From contig OZ005607.1 in NCBI GenBank assembly GCA_963930655.1, positions 15,704,374-15,768,373 on the forward strand: DNA of 64,000 bases, written 5' to 3'. The notes beneath the pieces were generated by a model. That model had not been told where the DNA came from, made no database searches, and saw only the letters and a list, made by a program, of their open reading frames with translations. Made by a program: the position numbers and the translations under genes. The stretch is from Myrica gale (taxonomy: Eukaryota; Streptophyta; Magnoliopsida; Fagales; Myricaceae). Of this stretch, positions 11,247 through 22,792 are shown one piece after another. Numbering within the stretch: position 1 is the first letter of the stretch; the number at the start of each line of letters is the position of its first letter.

Positions 11247-14200
11247 TCAATCCAAAGGAAATTTCATCCTGATCTCTTGGCGAATAAAACAAAATCTATC
11301 CTCATTAAGCGGTTTAGTGAAAATGTCTGCCAACTGAAGGTCGGTATTTATAAACTCAAGAACAATATCCCCTCTTTAAGCATGATCACAAATGAAATGA
11401 TGTTTTATCTCAATGTGTTTTGTCCTAGAGTGCTGAATTGGATTTTTAGTAAGATTTATCGCACTATTATTATCACATTTTATTGGGATGAGTGAGAAGT
11501 GAAGATTAAAATCTTCCAATTGTTGTTTCATCCACAATATTTGTGCACAACAATTGCTTATGGCAATGTACCCGGCTTCCGTAGTTGATAAAACTACGGA
11601 ATTTTGTTTCTTACAACACCAACAGACTAGTGAGGGTCCAAGAAATTGGCATGCACCACTAGTGCTCTTTCTATCTATTTTACAACCGGCATAATCCGCA
11701 TCCGAGTATCCTTGCAAATTAAACTCAACACTCTTAGGATAAAACAAACTAAGGTTTTGAGTGCCAACAAGATATCTGAAAATACATTTGACTGCAAGTA
11801 AATGAGATTCCTTTGGACATGATTGATATCTAGCACACATGCAAACGCTAAGCATTATGTCTGGTCTACTAGCGGTAAGATAGAGAAGTGAGCCAATCAT
11901 ACCTCAGTATTTGGTTTGATCCACATCTTTACCTTTCTCATCTTTTTCCATTTTTGTGGATGGACTCATAGGAGTGCTCATAGGTTTTGAGTTTTCCATG
12001 CAAAAACGCTTGAGAAGATCTTTAGTGTATTTTGCTTGATTGATGAAGATTCCCTCATTGATTTGTTTTATTTGAAGGCCAAGGAAGTAATTTAATTCTC
12101 CCATGAGACTCATCTCGAATTCACCTTGCATAACTTGATAAAAATCTTGACATAGAGATTCATTAGTAGACCCGAAAATAATGTCATCCACATATATTTG
12201 AAGTATTAACAATTCATTGTCTTTTTCTTTAGTGAAGAGGGTAGTATCAATTTTACCTCTTGAAAAACCATTTTCAATGAGAAAAGAGCTTAGTCTTTCA
12301 TACCATGCTCGAGGTGCTTGTTTTAATCCATAAAGCGCTTTTGTAAGCTTGTACACATGATTTGAAAGATTTTTATCTTCAAATTCCGGTGGTTGCTCAA
12401 CATAAACTTCTTCAGTAAAAAATCCATTTAGAAAAGCACTTTCTACATCAATTTGAAAAAGTTTGAAATCTTTATAACATGCAAAAGCGAGAAGCATGCG
12501 TATGGATTCTAAATGAGCAACAGGAGCAAATGTTTCATCAAAATCAATCCCTTCTTCTTGATTATAACTTTGGGCCACTAATCTTGCTTTGTTCCTCACT
12601 ACAACCCTGGATTCATCCATTTTGTTTCTAAAAACCCATTTTGTGCCAATGATTGGATAATCCTTGGGTCTAGGAACTAGATGCCATACTTGGTTTTTCT
12701 CAAATTGTTTTAATTCATCTTCCATAGCATGGATCCAACTTTCATCATCTTTAGCCTCAGAAAAGTTCTTAGGCTCAAGTTGAGAAAGTAAAACAAGGTT
12801 AATAGATTGATAAACAGAAGATCGAGACCTTACCTCTTTTTCAACATTACCAATAATTTGTTGGAGAGGGTGACTCTTGACGTACTTCCAGGATTTTGGT
12901 AGATCATCATCATCTTGTGGTGCCTCCTCTTGATGCTCTTGAGGTTCTTCCTTTTGCACAAGTGTCTTCTCATTGTCATTGTCAATTGTGAGCTTATCAA
13001 CCTCTTTATTAAGATCTACACCATCTTCATCATCTTTTCTCAAGAGATTGTTAGATTCATAAAAAATAACATGAACTGATTCTTCAACAACTAATGTGCG
13101 TTTATTAAAGACACGATAAGCTTTACTAGAAGTTGAATACCCAAGAAATATACCTTCATCTGCTTTTGCATCGAACTTACCCAAGTTGTCCTTGTTGTTG
13201 TTGAGCACAAAACATTTACAACCGAAAACGTGAAAGTAACCAATGTTGGGTTTTCTATCATTTAATAGCTCATAAGGGGTTTTCTTGAGAATAGGCCTAA
13301 TCATGCAGCGGTTCAAAACATAACAACTTGTGCTAACTGCTTCAGCCCAGAAGTAATCAGGCAAGTTGTTTTCACATAGCAAGGTTCTAGCCATTTCTTC
13401 AAGAGTTCTATTTTTCCTCTCCACAATACCATTTTGTTGAGGAGTTCTAGGAGCTGAGAAATTATGACTAATACCGTTTTCTCCACAAAACTTTTCAAAT
13501 GAGGAATTTTCAAATTCTTTACCATGGTCACTCCTTATGCTAGAAATAGCAAAACCTTTTTCATTTTGAATTCTCTTGCTAAGTTTTTCAAAAGCATGAA
13601 AGGTTTCATCTTTATGAGCTAGAAATAGAACCCATGTAAATCTACTGAAGTCATCAACAACAATAAAGTCATAACGTTTGCCACCCAAACTTAGAGTTCG
13701 GGTTGGACCAAATAAGTCCATGTGTAGGAGTTGGAGTGGTCTAGAGGTGGACACAATATTTTTTGGTTTAAAAGATGTTTTGGTTTGTTTGCCCTTTTGA
13801 CATGCTGCACAAATTTTATCCTTTTCAAAAGAGAGATTAGGCAAACCCGAAACAAGATTTCGTTTAGCTAGTTTAGAAATCAGGTCCACGCTTGCATGAG
13901 CAAGTCTCCTATGCCATAACCAACTGTCTTTATCATTTAGAGCAGAAAGACATTTTATATTTTCTGATGAGATGCTCTCTAAATGAACAATGTACACATT
14001 TTCATATCTATGTCCAACAAACAAAACTTTCTTGCTTTCAATATTTTCAACAAGGCACATTGATGATTCAAGAACGACTCGGTTTCCCTTGTCACATAAT
14101 TGGCTAATGCTTAAGAGATTATGCTTTAAATCTTTGACAAGAAGCACATTTTCAATGATGGGATTAGGATACGTACCAATGCTTTCCACACCAAGTATCT

Positions 14201-14351
14201 TCCATTTTCCATTGTCACCAAAAGTAACAGACCCCTTATTCTTAAGACAAAAGGAGGTGAACCAACTTTTGTCTCCGGTCATGTGCTTGGAGCTTCCACT
14301 ATCAAGTACCCAATGTTCCTTGATGTCCTTGGACTCCAAGCATTCCTGCAA
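11247..14351 (-). pseudogene. Sirevirus pol: protease, integrase, reverse transcriptase, RNase H
   Basis: A long pol frame. Protease: WVLDSGSSKHMTG (about 14300). GAG-pre-integrase: WHRRLAHAS (about 13910). Integrase core: HMDLFGPTRTLSLGGKRYDF with downstream DDFSRF (about 13640-13720), and the PQQNGIVERKNRTLEEMART block near 13400. RT: KARLVAQSYNQEEGIDFDET (about 12550), LYGLKQAPRAWYERL and an intact catalytic YVDDIIFGSTN (about 12170-12200). RNase H: GYSDADYAGCKIDRKSTSG and the ending ADIFTKPLNEDRF, with the natural stop at 11247-11249. Two in-frame stops break RNase H: TGA at 11904-11906, which fits a CGA-to-TGA change of the usual arginine, and TAA at 11376-11378. Up to the first stop the frame is open for 815 codons. 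In life this enzyme set copies the element RNA to DNA in a cytoplasmic particle and integrates it in the nucleus. Confidence 0.92.
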
Positions 14352-14399
14352 AAAGGATCAGCTCTTGATCTTTGGTACTCAAATCTTTTTGGGTCCATT

Positions 14400-15955
14400 T
14401 GTATAGATACAAATCCCTTTACTTTATCCTTTTGAATCCATACAAACTTAATTCCGTGAGTGGATCCTTTTCTAGTTTGGCATGTGTGTGAGATGTGTCC
14501 ATGTTTTCCACATAAGTTGCATATAAGGAAGGGTATTGACGACTTAATAATTATATCAGACTACAATTTTTGATATCCACTAGACTTATAGCCAATTCCG
14601 CTTTTGTTGAAACAACATTTTTGTGAACCAAGGAGAATATCAAGATTCTTCTTTCCTTGAGTAAATCTAGCAATATCTTGAGTAAGAGTTTCAACTTTTT
14701 CTTTCAAACAATTGTTTTCCAATTTTAAATAAACATTTGACTTTTTTTTGTTACTTTTGCAAGATTTTCTTTAAGAGAAACAACTTGACATTTTAAGGAA
14801 TCACTTTCTTGAATAAGCAATTCATGGTTCTTTTTGAGACAACAATACTTTGAAAATATTCTTTTCAACTCAACATGTTGTTCATCAAAGGCATCTTGTA
14901 GTTCCTCAAAAGTAAAAGAGTCAAATGAAGAGCTTTGTACCTCATCTTCGTTATCCTTTGCCATGAAGCAAAGGTTTGCAACTTCTTCATCGTTTTCACT
15001 ACTACTTTCATCGAATTCTCCCCATGCAGCCAAGAATGCTTTCTTTTTGTTTTTGAAATCCTTTGACTTCTTGTAAGTCTCAACATTGGGGCATTCCGAC
15101 TTTATGTGACAGACTTCTTGCATCCAAAGCAGATGATTTCATTGTTTTTGCTGCTATCACCTTTGAAATTTGATTTTCTTGGAGGACGTTTATCTCCTTG
15201 TTTCTTGCGGAAGAACTTCTTGAATCGCTTAGTGAATAAAGCCATTTCCTCATCGTCCTCAGAGGATTCATCCTCACTAGAGTATGTGGCCTTTAGGGCT
15301 ACACCCCTTTTTCCTTTGCCTTCATCTTCATCTCCTTTAACTTGATTCATCTCATGGGTCATGACTGATCCCATGAGCTCGTCCAAGGAGAGCTTCGTCA
15401 AGTCCTTGGCTTCTTGGATTGCAGTGACCTTGGGTTCCCAAGCTTTAGGAAGACACCTGCGAATCTTTCTTACCATTTCATCGTTAGTGTACTCTTTACC
15501 AAGAGATTTAAGCCCATTAATGATATCAGTAAAGCGAGTAAACATAGAAGAGATAGATTCATCAGATCTCATCTTAAAAAGTTCATAGATATGAACAAAC
15601 ATGCTAATCTTGCTTTCTTTTACCTGATTCGTACCTTCATGGGATACTTGAAGTTTATTCCAAATTTGTTTTGCAGTATCGCATCCAGAGATACGATTGA
15701 ACTCGTTTGAGTCAAGGGCACATTATAGAACATTCATAGCCTTAGCATTTAGAGACATGAGCTTAAGATCATTCTCATCAAAATCTTTCTCTTCCTTGAG
15801 CTTTCCATCGGCTCCTTGAGGAAAACGAGGTCCTCTTGAAATGATTCTCCACAGATCATAATCAACGGCTTGGATGTAGATTCTCATCCTAGCCTTCCAA
15901 TAGTTATAGGAGGTTCCATTAAAACAAGGGAGGTCGATTTGTCGACTGCCCTTCA
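14400..15955 (-). pseudogene. Sirevirus gag (capsid and nucleocapsid), broken
   Basis: The N-terminal part shows the copia gag signature CFNGTSYNYWKARMRIY (about 15890-15935), then a helical capsid region through KAWEPKVTAIQEAKDL (about 15400-15450). A lysine-rich stretch and a CCHC zinc knuckle follow (15131 leftwards), then an acidic/coiled-coil region (14725-15060), and a second knuckle CNLCGKHGHISHTC (14480-14521). No start codon is found in frame ahead of the first block. There is a TAA stop at 15723-15725. A one-base deletion inside the first zinc knuckle (about 15112-15118) shifts the frame, and another shift separates the second knuckle from pol. Intact gag packages element RNA; this copy cannot. 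Confidence 0.85.
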
Positions 15956-16004
15956 GCTAAGGAGGTGCTTACTAGGGTTGTCATATAAAAGAGGTCTAGC
16001 CTCA

Positions 16005-16016
16005 GCTCTGATACCA
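16005..16016 (-). other. Primer binding site (initiator tRNA-Met type)
   Basis: Minus-strand TGGTATCAGAGC, two bases internal to the 5' LTR end at 16019. It matches the standard copia primer site complementary to the 3' end of initiator methionine tRNA. Confidence 0.92.
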
Positions 16017-16018
16017 AT

Positions 16019-17125
16019 TGAAAGAACACTAACAACCCAAGAGGGGGGGCTGAATTGGGTTTTATAAAAACTTTTGTCTTCTTTTACGAATAAAACCGAA
16101 TATCCAAAGATCCCCTTTCTAAAGAGCAAGAGATTGAACAAAATATATAAACAATCACAACAAAAGAAATCAACAGTAAAAGGAGATAGGGTTAGAGAGA
16201 TAACACTGTGACTTTTAGGTGGTTCGGCTAACACTTGCCTACGTCCACCCCCAAGGCTATTGATTTCCTTGGGCTTCCTTCACTATTCTCCAAATAGTAA
16301 ACACACCTTAGCTTTCGGGGTGCTAAGGAACCGTTACAAAGTGTTTTCTGAACTTACACTTTAACTCACTCTCACAAATCCTCACAACCTAGAGGATTTC
16401 TTCTACCCAACAAGTAGTACAAGTGTTTTTCACAAACACTCACGTGTTTTTCAAGGATGGGTACAAAAGGGAATCTAAGGAAATAACTCTTTAAGCTGAA
16501 TAAACAAGTGTGAAGTACTGAGGTGTGCTAAGAGACAAGATATACAAGAAAGGCAACAGTTATTGCAGGTGAGGACAAACTTTCTTGGATGATGTAGCTT
16601 CTTTCTTCTATAAAGCGTTTCTCTCTCTAAAAAGATAGGGCAGAATAAATGTCGCACAACCACACAGTTTCTCTCTCCATCTTCTTCAATTTAAATTTTT
16701 TAGGGCACCAAGGGTCTTCTGGTAAAGCTTTGGAGCCGTTGGAGGTCATTTTAGACAATTTGTGGAAGATTTGAAATGATGATGACGTTTCCAGAAAATC
16801 TGCAAAATAACACAGTGTGTCGACACATAGGTTGTATGTGCTGACACATTAAACTAGATCTGAAAATAGAGTCTCGGGTGTTAGTTCAATGTGTCGACTC
16901 CATAGCACAATGTGTCGACACCTTCAACACTTAGTCAAAAATCAACTTGATTGGTTTGAAATGTAAAGTCTCGGGTGTTAGTTCAATATGTCGACACCAT
17001 AGTCCAATGTGTCGACACCTTCAACACTTAGCCAAAAAATCAAGTTGAAAGGATTGGAATGCAAAGTCTCGGGTGTTAGTGCAATGTGTTGACACCATGG
17101 TCCAATGTGTCGACACTTCCAACAC
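16019..17125 (-). repeat. 5' LTR of the Sirevirus element, truncated
   Basis: Begins with TG at 16019 (+ strand, the internal end) and matches the 3' LTR up to about 17125. There, in the middle of a palindrome-bearing tandem unit, it joins unrelated sequence. About 370 bp corresponding to the outer end of the LTR (8299-8668 of the 3' copy) are missing, so most of U3 and the outer CA terminus are lost. Confidence 0.85.
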
Positions 17126-17670
17126 CGCATCCTTTGAGAAGGCCTGCTATTTCACCATCATATTTTTTGAGTCTTCTATATTATAAAACCACTCTCTCTC
17201 CTACCCGTGTGCCACTCACTTGTAAATTCGGCTTTAAGAGCCAATACTTGAGTTTTCCCTTGTACCCACTTCATTTAAAGCTTGAGAGTGTTGGGTAAAC
17301 ACTGGGTCCTACTTGTGAGAGTAGAAGAAATCCTCTAGGTTGTGAGGATTTGTGAAAGTTTAAGCGTGAGCTTTAAAAACGCTTTGTAACGATTCCTTAG
17401 CACCCCAGAAGCTAAGGTGTACTTGCTATTCGATTATAGTAAGGGAAGCCCAAGGAAGTCTATAGCCTTGGGGGTGGAGGTAGGCAAGGATTGACCGAAC
17501 CACCTAAAAACACGGTGTTATCTCTCTATCTTGTTATCTCCTTAATTTTGCATATATTGTTGTTCATTAATCTTTTGCCTTATCTTCTGTATGTGCTTAA
17601 GTCTCTTTGCAATCGTATAATTTTTTGGAACCCAATTCACCCCTCCTCTTGGGTTGCTATTGAACTTTCA
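17126..17670 (+). repeat. Opposite-orientation Sirevirus-like LTR fragment
   Basis: This piece reads on the plus strand with the same landmark blocks as the minus-strand LTRs: AAATCCTCTAGGTTGTGAGG near 17330, TTCCTTAGCACCCCAGAAG near 17393, GACCGAACCACCTAAAAACA near 17493, and AATTCACCCCTCCTCTTGGG near 17634. It ends with CA at 17669-17670. It is probably the 3' part of an LTR from a related element in the reverse orientation. No good primer site follows. Confidence 0.7.
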
Positions 17671-17976
17671 AAATCTCATTGGTGCTACCAACCTTTTGAG
17701 GCCAGTCAGACTTCAGATTCCCAATACGTACAAATTAAATATTAAGACTGAGAAGCGAGTTGATCTTCATCTAATCTTTGATAATTGTTTAATCAGCTCA
17801 TGTATGTCCTTTATTAAAATATCCCTCAGTATATCTTTTGCAAAATGAGATATAAATTAATTACTTGTATTAATGATATGTGTACGTAGCAAAAGCAAAT
17901 AACAAAGTAAATTTTGCTTTAGAACAATTATCTCTTATAAAATTAGCTTAGAAAATGAAAAATACTTTTATAAAAC
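17671..17976. other. Non-coding
   Basis: AT-rich sequence after the LTR fragment. I see no gene, repeat or signal here. Confidence 0.5.
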
Positions 17977-17980
17977 TAAA

Positions 17981-18266
17981 GGGAAAAGTCACTTTGAGCT
18001 CTCTAACTACCAATGCAATTTCAAATAAAGGTCTAAATTATCAATATTGACATATTGAGCCCTTCAACTTACACATTTAATCAAATTGCGTCCTGAAATA
18101 AAATCTGATGGTGAAAATCGTGCACAACACACGTGACACGAGTTTATCGTTAGATCCTTTTTAGGGATGTAAATTGATGAAATTTAGTAGTTCGTGGGCT
18201 CAATGTGTCAAAAATGGTAATTTAGAGCCGTATTGGTACTTGCGGAGTTCAAAGTGATGTTTCCCC
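17981..18266. mobile_element. MITE, 286 bp, with imperfect terminal inverted repeats
   Basis: The left end GGGAAAAGTCACTTTGAGCT and the inverted right end GGGGAAACATCACTTTGAAC match at most positions. The element is flanked by TAAA (17977-17980) and TAAA (18267-18270), a candidate 4-bp (or TAA 3-bp) target duplication. There is no reading frame, so it would depend on a transposase supplied elsewhere. The superfamily is uncertain. Confidence 0.65.
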
Positions 18267-18270
18267 TAAA

Positions 18271-19504
18271 ATTAAAGTTGAGAAAAAAAGACCCACAACT
18301 TTGAAAATATTATTTAATGAAAAGCCTACAAAATAAAACATCGTAATTAACATTAGTTTACAAAATGGAAATTTAAAAAAAAAAGCTTCCTAACTACTAG
18401 CACTAGTAATTAATAATAACAGTGTAATTAATCTATTAATTTTTACAAACGAGAAGCAAATGTATTGATTAATTTTAATTTTTAAAAAACTAAAAATTCT
18501 TCAATTATTTGACTCGACTAAGTCCAAAAATGTTAATCTGCCCCTTCACCCTCCTCTTTTAAATCAGTTGTTCTATTGTATATCGAGGAATAATGCTGGC
18601 TGCAGCTAGCACCCGGCCTGTGTCTTGCTCTGACAGATTACACGATATAAATTTTTTTTTCGATTGGTTACGCATCATAATCCGATCGCGTATGTATTAA
18701 TCACAATCACCCTTAGTTTTAACTATAGCCCGGTCCAGTGGTCTTGTTGCCATTCAAAACAGTACAATTAGTCACAATCACCTTTAGCCAGCCGCCTAGC
18801 ACATTTCCCAGGTCCAAAGAAAAGTGTGAAAGGTGACTCGGCCAAAACGTTCAAATAGCAGAATCTTTCACGTACGGCAAAAGCTTTCCTTGTCCAATAA
18901 AAGAGTTTAAGGTGACTACTCGGCCAATACATGCAAATATCAAAGATTCTCTTACTCTGTTCCTTTTCACCGTCTTCTGCTCCGCTTCTCACTGGTAGAA
19001 CTTCTAACCAAGGAATCTAGCTAAAAGCAAATGAAAGAGGGGGTTCATGAAAACGAATAGGCCGAGAATATGGACCTTCTGCTTTTGATATTCGATTCAC
19101 AGGAAAGGCAGATGCTAATTGTACAGCCTAGCACCTCGTACTAAAAATATCAGTATTTTCTATAATCGGAAATTTATAAATCATTTTGGAGGTTTTTATT
19201 TGATTTTAAAAATATGTCTCGATTTTTATAATTGACAAATAAGTTCTTGAGTTTAAGCCACAGTAGATGAATCACTCACTCTGTCAAATTTACGTCAAAA
19301 TTCCTTTCCGAATTGATGAGGTTGCACGCCACATGCAAATATATTGCTACATCAAATTTTGGCTTTTTAGGACTGATTTTCTTGAGATGCCAAAAAAACA
19401 CTGTCGTTCGGACACGTTGGAGCGCCTAATCCCACCAAGTGCTTTACATGCACGTCCCTTCATCGACGTTTATTTACTGTTATAACCAATTGAAAGAAAC
19501 ATAT
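18271..19504. other. Non-coding intergenic DNA
   Basis: AT-rich with short open frames but no recognisable coding region. Two partly similar phrases containing AAGGTGACT and CTCGGCC occur near 18830 and 18913. Nothing else is supported. Confidence 0.5.
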
Positions 19505-19507
19505 TTA

Positions 19508-19686
19508 GGTTATATTTGTGTTATAAAATTTTTGTTATTGGGTTTAATGAAAAAGTGAAGAGAGAGGTAATTTTGTATATTTTTTGTAGTGAAAAGTTAT
19601 GATTTGATGGGAGAGAGAGATTATATTGTAGTATTTTATTGTGAGTTGGTGAAAAATTTTGTGAAATTTTGTTAGCAAACGTACCC
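19508..19686. mobile_element. Tourist-like MITE, 179 bp
   Basis: The left end GGTTATATTTGTGTTATAAA and the inverted right end GGGTACGTTTGCTAACAAAA are imperfect inverted repeats. The element is flanked on both sides by TTA (19505-19507 and 19687-19689), the classical target duplication of Tourist/PIF-Harbinger MITEs. No coding capacity. Confidence 0.7.
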
Positions 19687-19689
19687 TTA

Positions 19690-20600
19690 GCCCTTCCCAA
19701 GACAAGTGAACCCGTTCGACAGTCCAAAAGTTTTATGTCCATTGCATTCGAGCGTTTATCGAATAGTTTTTTAAGGTTATTTTCAGGTGTTCGAACGCGT
19801 TGGAGCTGTCATTCGAAAAAATAACTTTATCAAGCCTTATTTGTTCAATTTTTCTCACCAAAACTTTGAAACTCTCTCAACTCGCATTCTAATTTCTACC
19901 GTGGAATTTGTGTTTCCAAGCATCTAAACTCTTTAGATGAGTGTTTTAATCACTTGTAACTGAGAAATTGTGTTTTTCTGTTAGTTTTTATAATTTGTTT
20001 TTAGTTTATAGATTTTGATTGTATTTTCCTAGATGTTGATCTAAATTACTTTGCTGTGATGAATGTAGATGTTTAAAGCTTGTGTACGAATGTTTGGTGT
20101 TTCTTTTTTACATAAAAAATGCCTATTTATTTTGAAATTTTTTCGTTTCTTTGTAAACCGTTTGAACGGATGCCCAAAACCATTTGGAATTTTTTGTTGG
20201 ATGCATCATTTAGTAATATACCATCAAACGTTTAGCTATCTGTTCGAACACTTCGATGAAACTATAGGTTTAATGGAATACATTCGAATGGTTGTGGACG
20301 GGTATGTACAACTATGCATTTAAGTTAACCATTCAATATTTTCCGATGTCGTTCTAATGCATTTGTTTTTTTCAGATTAAAATAGAATGTTGAAGCGTGC
20401 CAGAGCTTCTTCCTCTCAGATACCGGAGGTCACGCCTATGTCCTCGGAGGACAGACAAGCTTAGATTGCAAGTCACCATGTAGTGGTGGAGACTTCTGTT
20501 GCCACATAAGAAATTAAGGACTATGTATTCGAGAGTCAGACTATTCATTAGGTCCTTACCCACTAGGGTTGGACTTGACAACTTTCTTTGACCGGTGAAC
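19690..20600. other. Non-coding, possibly remnant of a CACTA-like element
   Basis: Several TTCGAACG- and CATTCGAA-type motifs recall the subterminal motifs in the CACTA element at 36180-36600 and 41340-43200. A short serine-rich reading (about 20387-20460) ends at a stop. No domain is recognisable. Confidence 0.3.
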
Positions 20601-20603
20601 CAG

Positions 20604-20815
20604 TTGGAACGCGAGATCGCAGCGGAAAGGATCATTGAATCAGAGCAGTCAAAACGTTCTGTCTCCTTCAGATCCACGCACACAGCTTTGAGAGAGAGTT
20701 TAGAGAGAAAATCTCTCGTGAAATGAAATTCATTGAAAATGAATTATCTCATTTCTCAAATGATTTCTGTGCTATTTATAATGGCTGACTCAGAACTCAG
20801 CTGTGCTATGGGGAG
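20604..20815 (-). repeat. Copia LTR fragment related to the solo LTR
   Basis: This matches the left end of the solo LTR at 23876-24050, including GAGATCGC, an AAACGTTCTGYCTC phrase, TCCACGCACACAG, AGAGAGAAA and GCTATTTATAATG. It lacks the rest of the LTR. Confidence 0.6.
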
Positions 20816-22792
20816 ATACTTTCGGATTTTCCATTAACATGTGCGGATGCTCGGGACTTGGCACTAAAAATTGGATATACAATCCTAAACTTTCCACGCT
20901 TTAGACTATTTGAAAACTGTACACCATAGTTCTTCACGAAGGACGTTGTATAGGCTTCAAACAGGTCTATGGATATTATGTATGAATTGAAAAAAGAAGC
21001 TAAAAATACGCATAAGAATAATACGATTAAAGGTGGTTAGAAATGCATACATTGTAATTGTTTGATGTATTGGGTTGATAAGTGCAATAGAAAATGGATA
21101 AAAGTTGGATCAACAAGAGAAATTGATTCGGTGCTCGGTATAGAGACGGGGTTGACTAATTTATTATGAAAATGGTAAGAACTTCAAGAGATAGTAGTGG
21201 TAGCCCAAATAAAGATGAAAATACATTTAAGTAATGTTCAAGTACAAGAGTCTCATACATAAACATACATTTATTTTTAGCACATGTATACCTGTCATTC
21301 ATGATCATGCTTCAAGTCACAGATATTTCAATACATTAATCATCCCTTACTGAATTATATTTGGCTCATTATTATTTTCAATTGTATCATTCCAAATGAG
21401 CCCATAGTGAAGAAACTTATGAGGAGAATCAAGATCCTGAGGATGGGTTGACGAGGGCGTCCTCTCCTGAAACGTAGTACATGTAGATGTCTATTTTTTA
21501 AAAAACTTATGTGAACCTCCCTAGCGATGTTATTGTGGCCTGTTCAGGCTACGAGACCATATTAATACTTTGTATGAATTAAACTAGGTGGCTTATATAT
21601 TTGAACTATGTTGCAATCATAACTTATTACTTTGATTTATTGTTTAAGATTAAATTTTTAAATGTATACATTTTTATTATGTGTATATTTACTCACATAT
21701 TCGTACGCTACGTAAGAATGTGTGAGGGTTTACGTGATAGCTAGTGATAAGAAAATAAAATTTTGAGTTGAATTTTCAGAAACTGAAAGTGATTTATATT
21801 TTCTAAATTAATAATGATAAAAAAATTCCACTGCATTATTAAGTGAAGTCAGTTGGAGCGCTCATCATGGTGAGTGCTCGTGGCTGTCATTAGCCCTTTC
21901 AGACTAATGTTAGAATGTGACAAACTTTGTCCGACCGCTAGAGGTTGTTATCAAACGAAGAAATTTTACCATTTGTTACCCTCTGAAACCATTCGAATGT
22001 TTCGGATGCAAAATGTTGGAAATCAGTGAGAACAACATCGAATGTGTTTTTTTGAACGTTTAGGATGGAAAAAACTTTGCAACACAGTAAGAACAATATT
22101 GAACATACTTGGGAATAGCCATTGTAACGGCTTAGGACTCTATCAAACGCCACACCATTTATCATTGGATAATGTTCAAACGTTTTGAAACAGTTTGCTT
22201 CCGCGGACGTTAGAACGGTGGGGTTGCCGACAACGTGCGATTACGTTCGAATAATGACGCTTATTTTGGGACGAAAATAAGTCTGTCCAAAAATATATTT
22301 TTGGAGATGGAACAATTTTTACGTCCCAAAAAACCTTTTGTGACCAGGTGTTTCTAGATGGACCGCGTGACGGACAAAAATCTATGCCGAAAAGTCTTTT
22401 GGGATGAAATTCATATTTTCGGGATGGAAAAATCCGTCCCATCAAAATAAATTTAACCTATGAATTTTTTTGTTAACTATATTTTTTATTTGATTTATTG
22501 TTATAATTATAATTTTTATTTATTTTAAGACACGTGCTATTGACATTACCATATCTTAACACTTGTTATACCTCAATTAAAAATCTGGAAGGATATGTCA
22601 TGGAGGTAGTGAGTTTGTGAACGTTGCCTGAACCTAGGTACTGATTTTTCAATTCTAGTAATTAACTTTGACAATGTATTAAAATCACATAGAAACTCTA
22701 GTACTAATGTGTAAACTTCCCTTCAACATGTCGATATATATAGAAATTCCCTTCCTCTGAAAAAGAATAGACGAGGGAATGTGTGTAACACC
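20816..22792. other. Non-coding, with repeat-derived segment
   Basis: No coding region. The stretch 22250-22445 is built from GGGACGAAA-, CCGTCCCA- and TTTTTGGGA-like phrases and resembles 31500-31690, so both are probably copies of one degraded DNA transposon end. Further CATTCGAATG-like motifs lie at 21980-22110. Confidence 0.35.

Larger units (their letters stand above)
7221..17125 (-). mobile_element. Sirevirus-type Ty1/copia retrotransposon, nearly complete but inactivated
   Basis: A 9.9-kb element transcribed leftwards. From right to left: truncated 5' LTR (16019-17125), primer binding site (16005-16016), gag (about 14400-15955), pol with protease, integrase, RT and RNase H (11247-14351), a control-like spacer (10739-11246), an env-like third gene (9253-10738), polypurine tract (8669-8691) and full 3' LTR (7221-8668). 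The YVDDIIFGSTN box, LTKALYGLKQAPRAWYERL, the third gene and the AAAAAGGAGGAGAT tract are typical of the Sirevirus (SIRE/Maximus) lineage. Stops and frameshifts occur in all three coding regions. By eye the LTRs differ at about 5% of the first 280 positions, suggesting an insertion of moderate age. No target duplication can be checked because the outer end of the 5' LTR is gone. Confidence 0.9.

Noticed and set aside
7221..17125. Repeated palindromes considered as a CRISPR array
   Set aside because: The organism is a plant; the units are an LTR minisatellite without spacers of constant length.
20069..20323. 84-codon plus-strand frame rich in Phe
   Set aside because: No domain, AT-driven composition, next to CACTA-like motifs; not supported as a gene.
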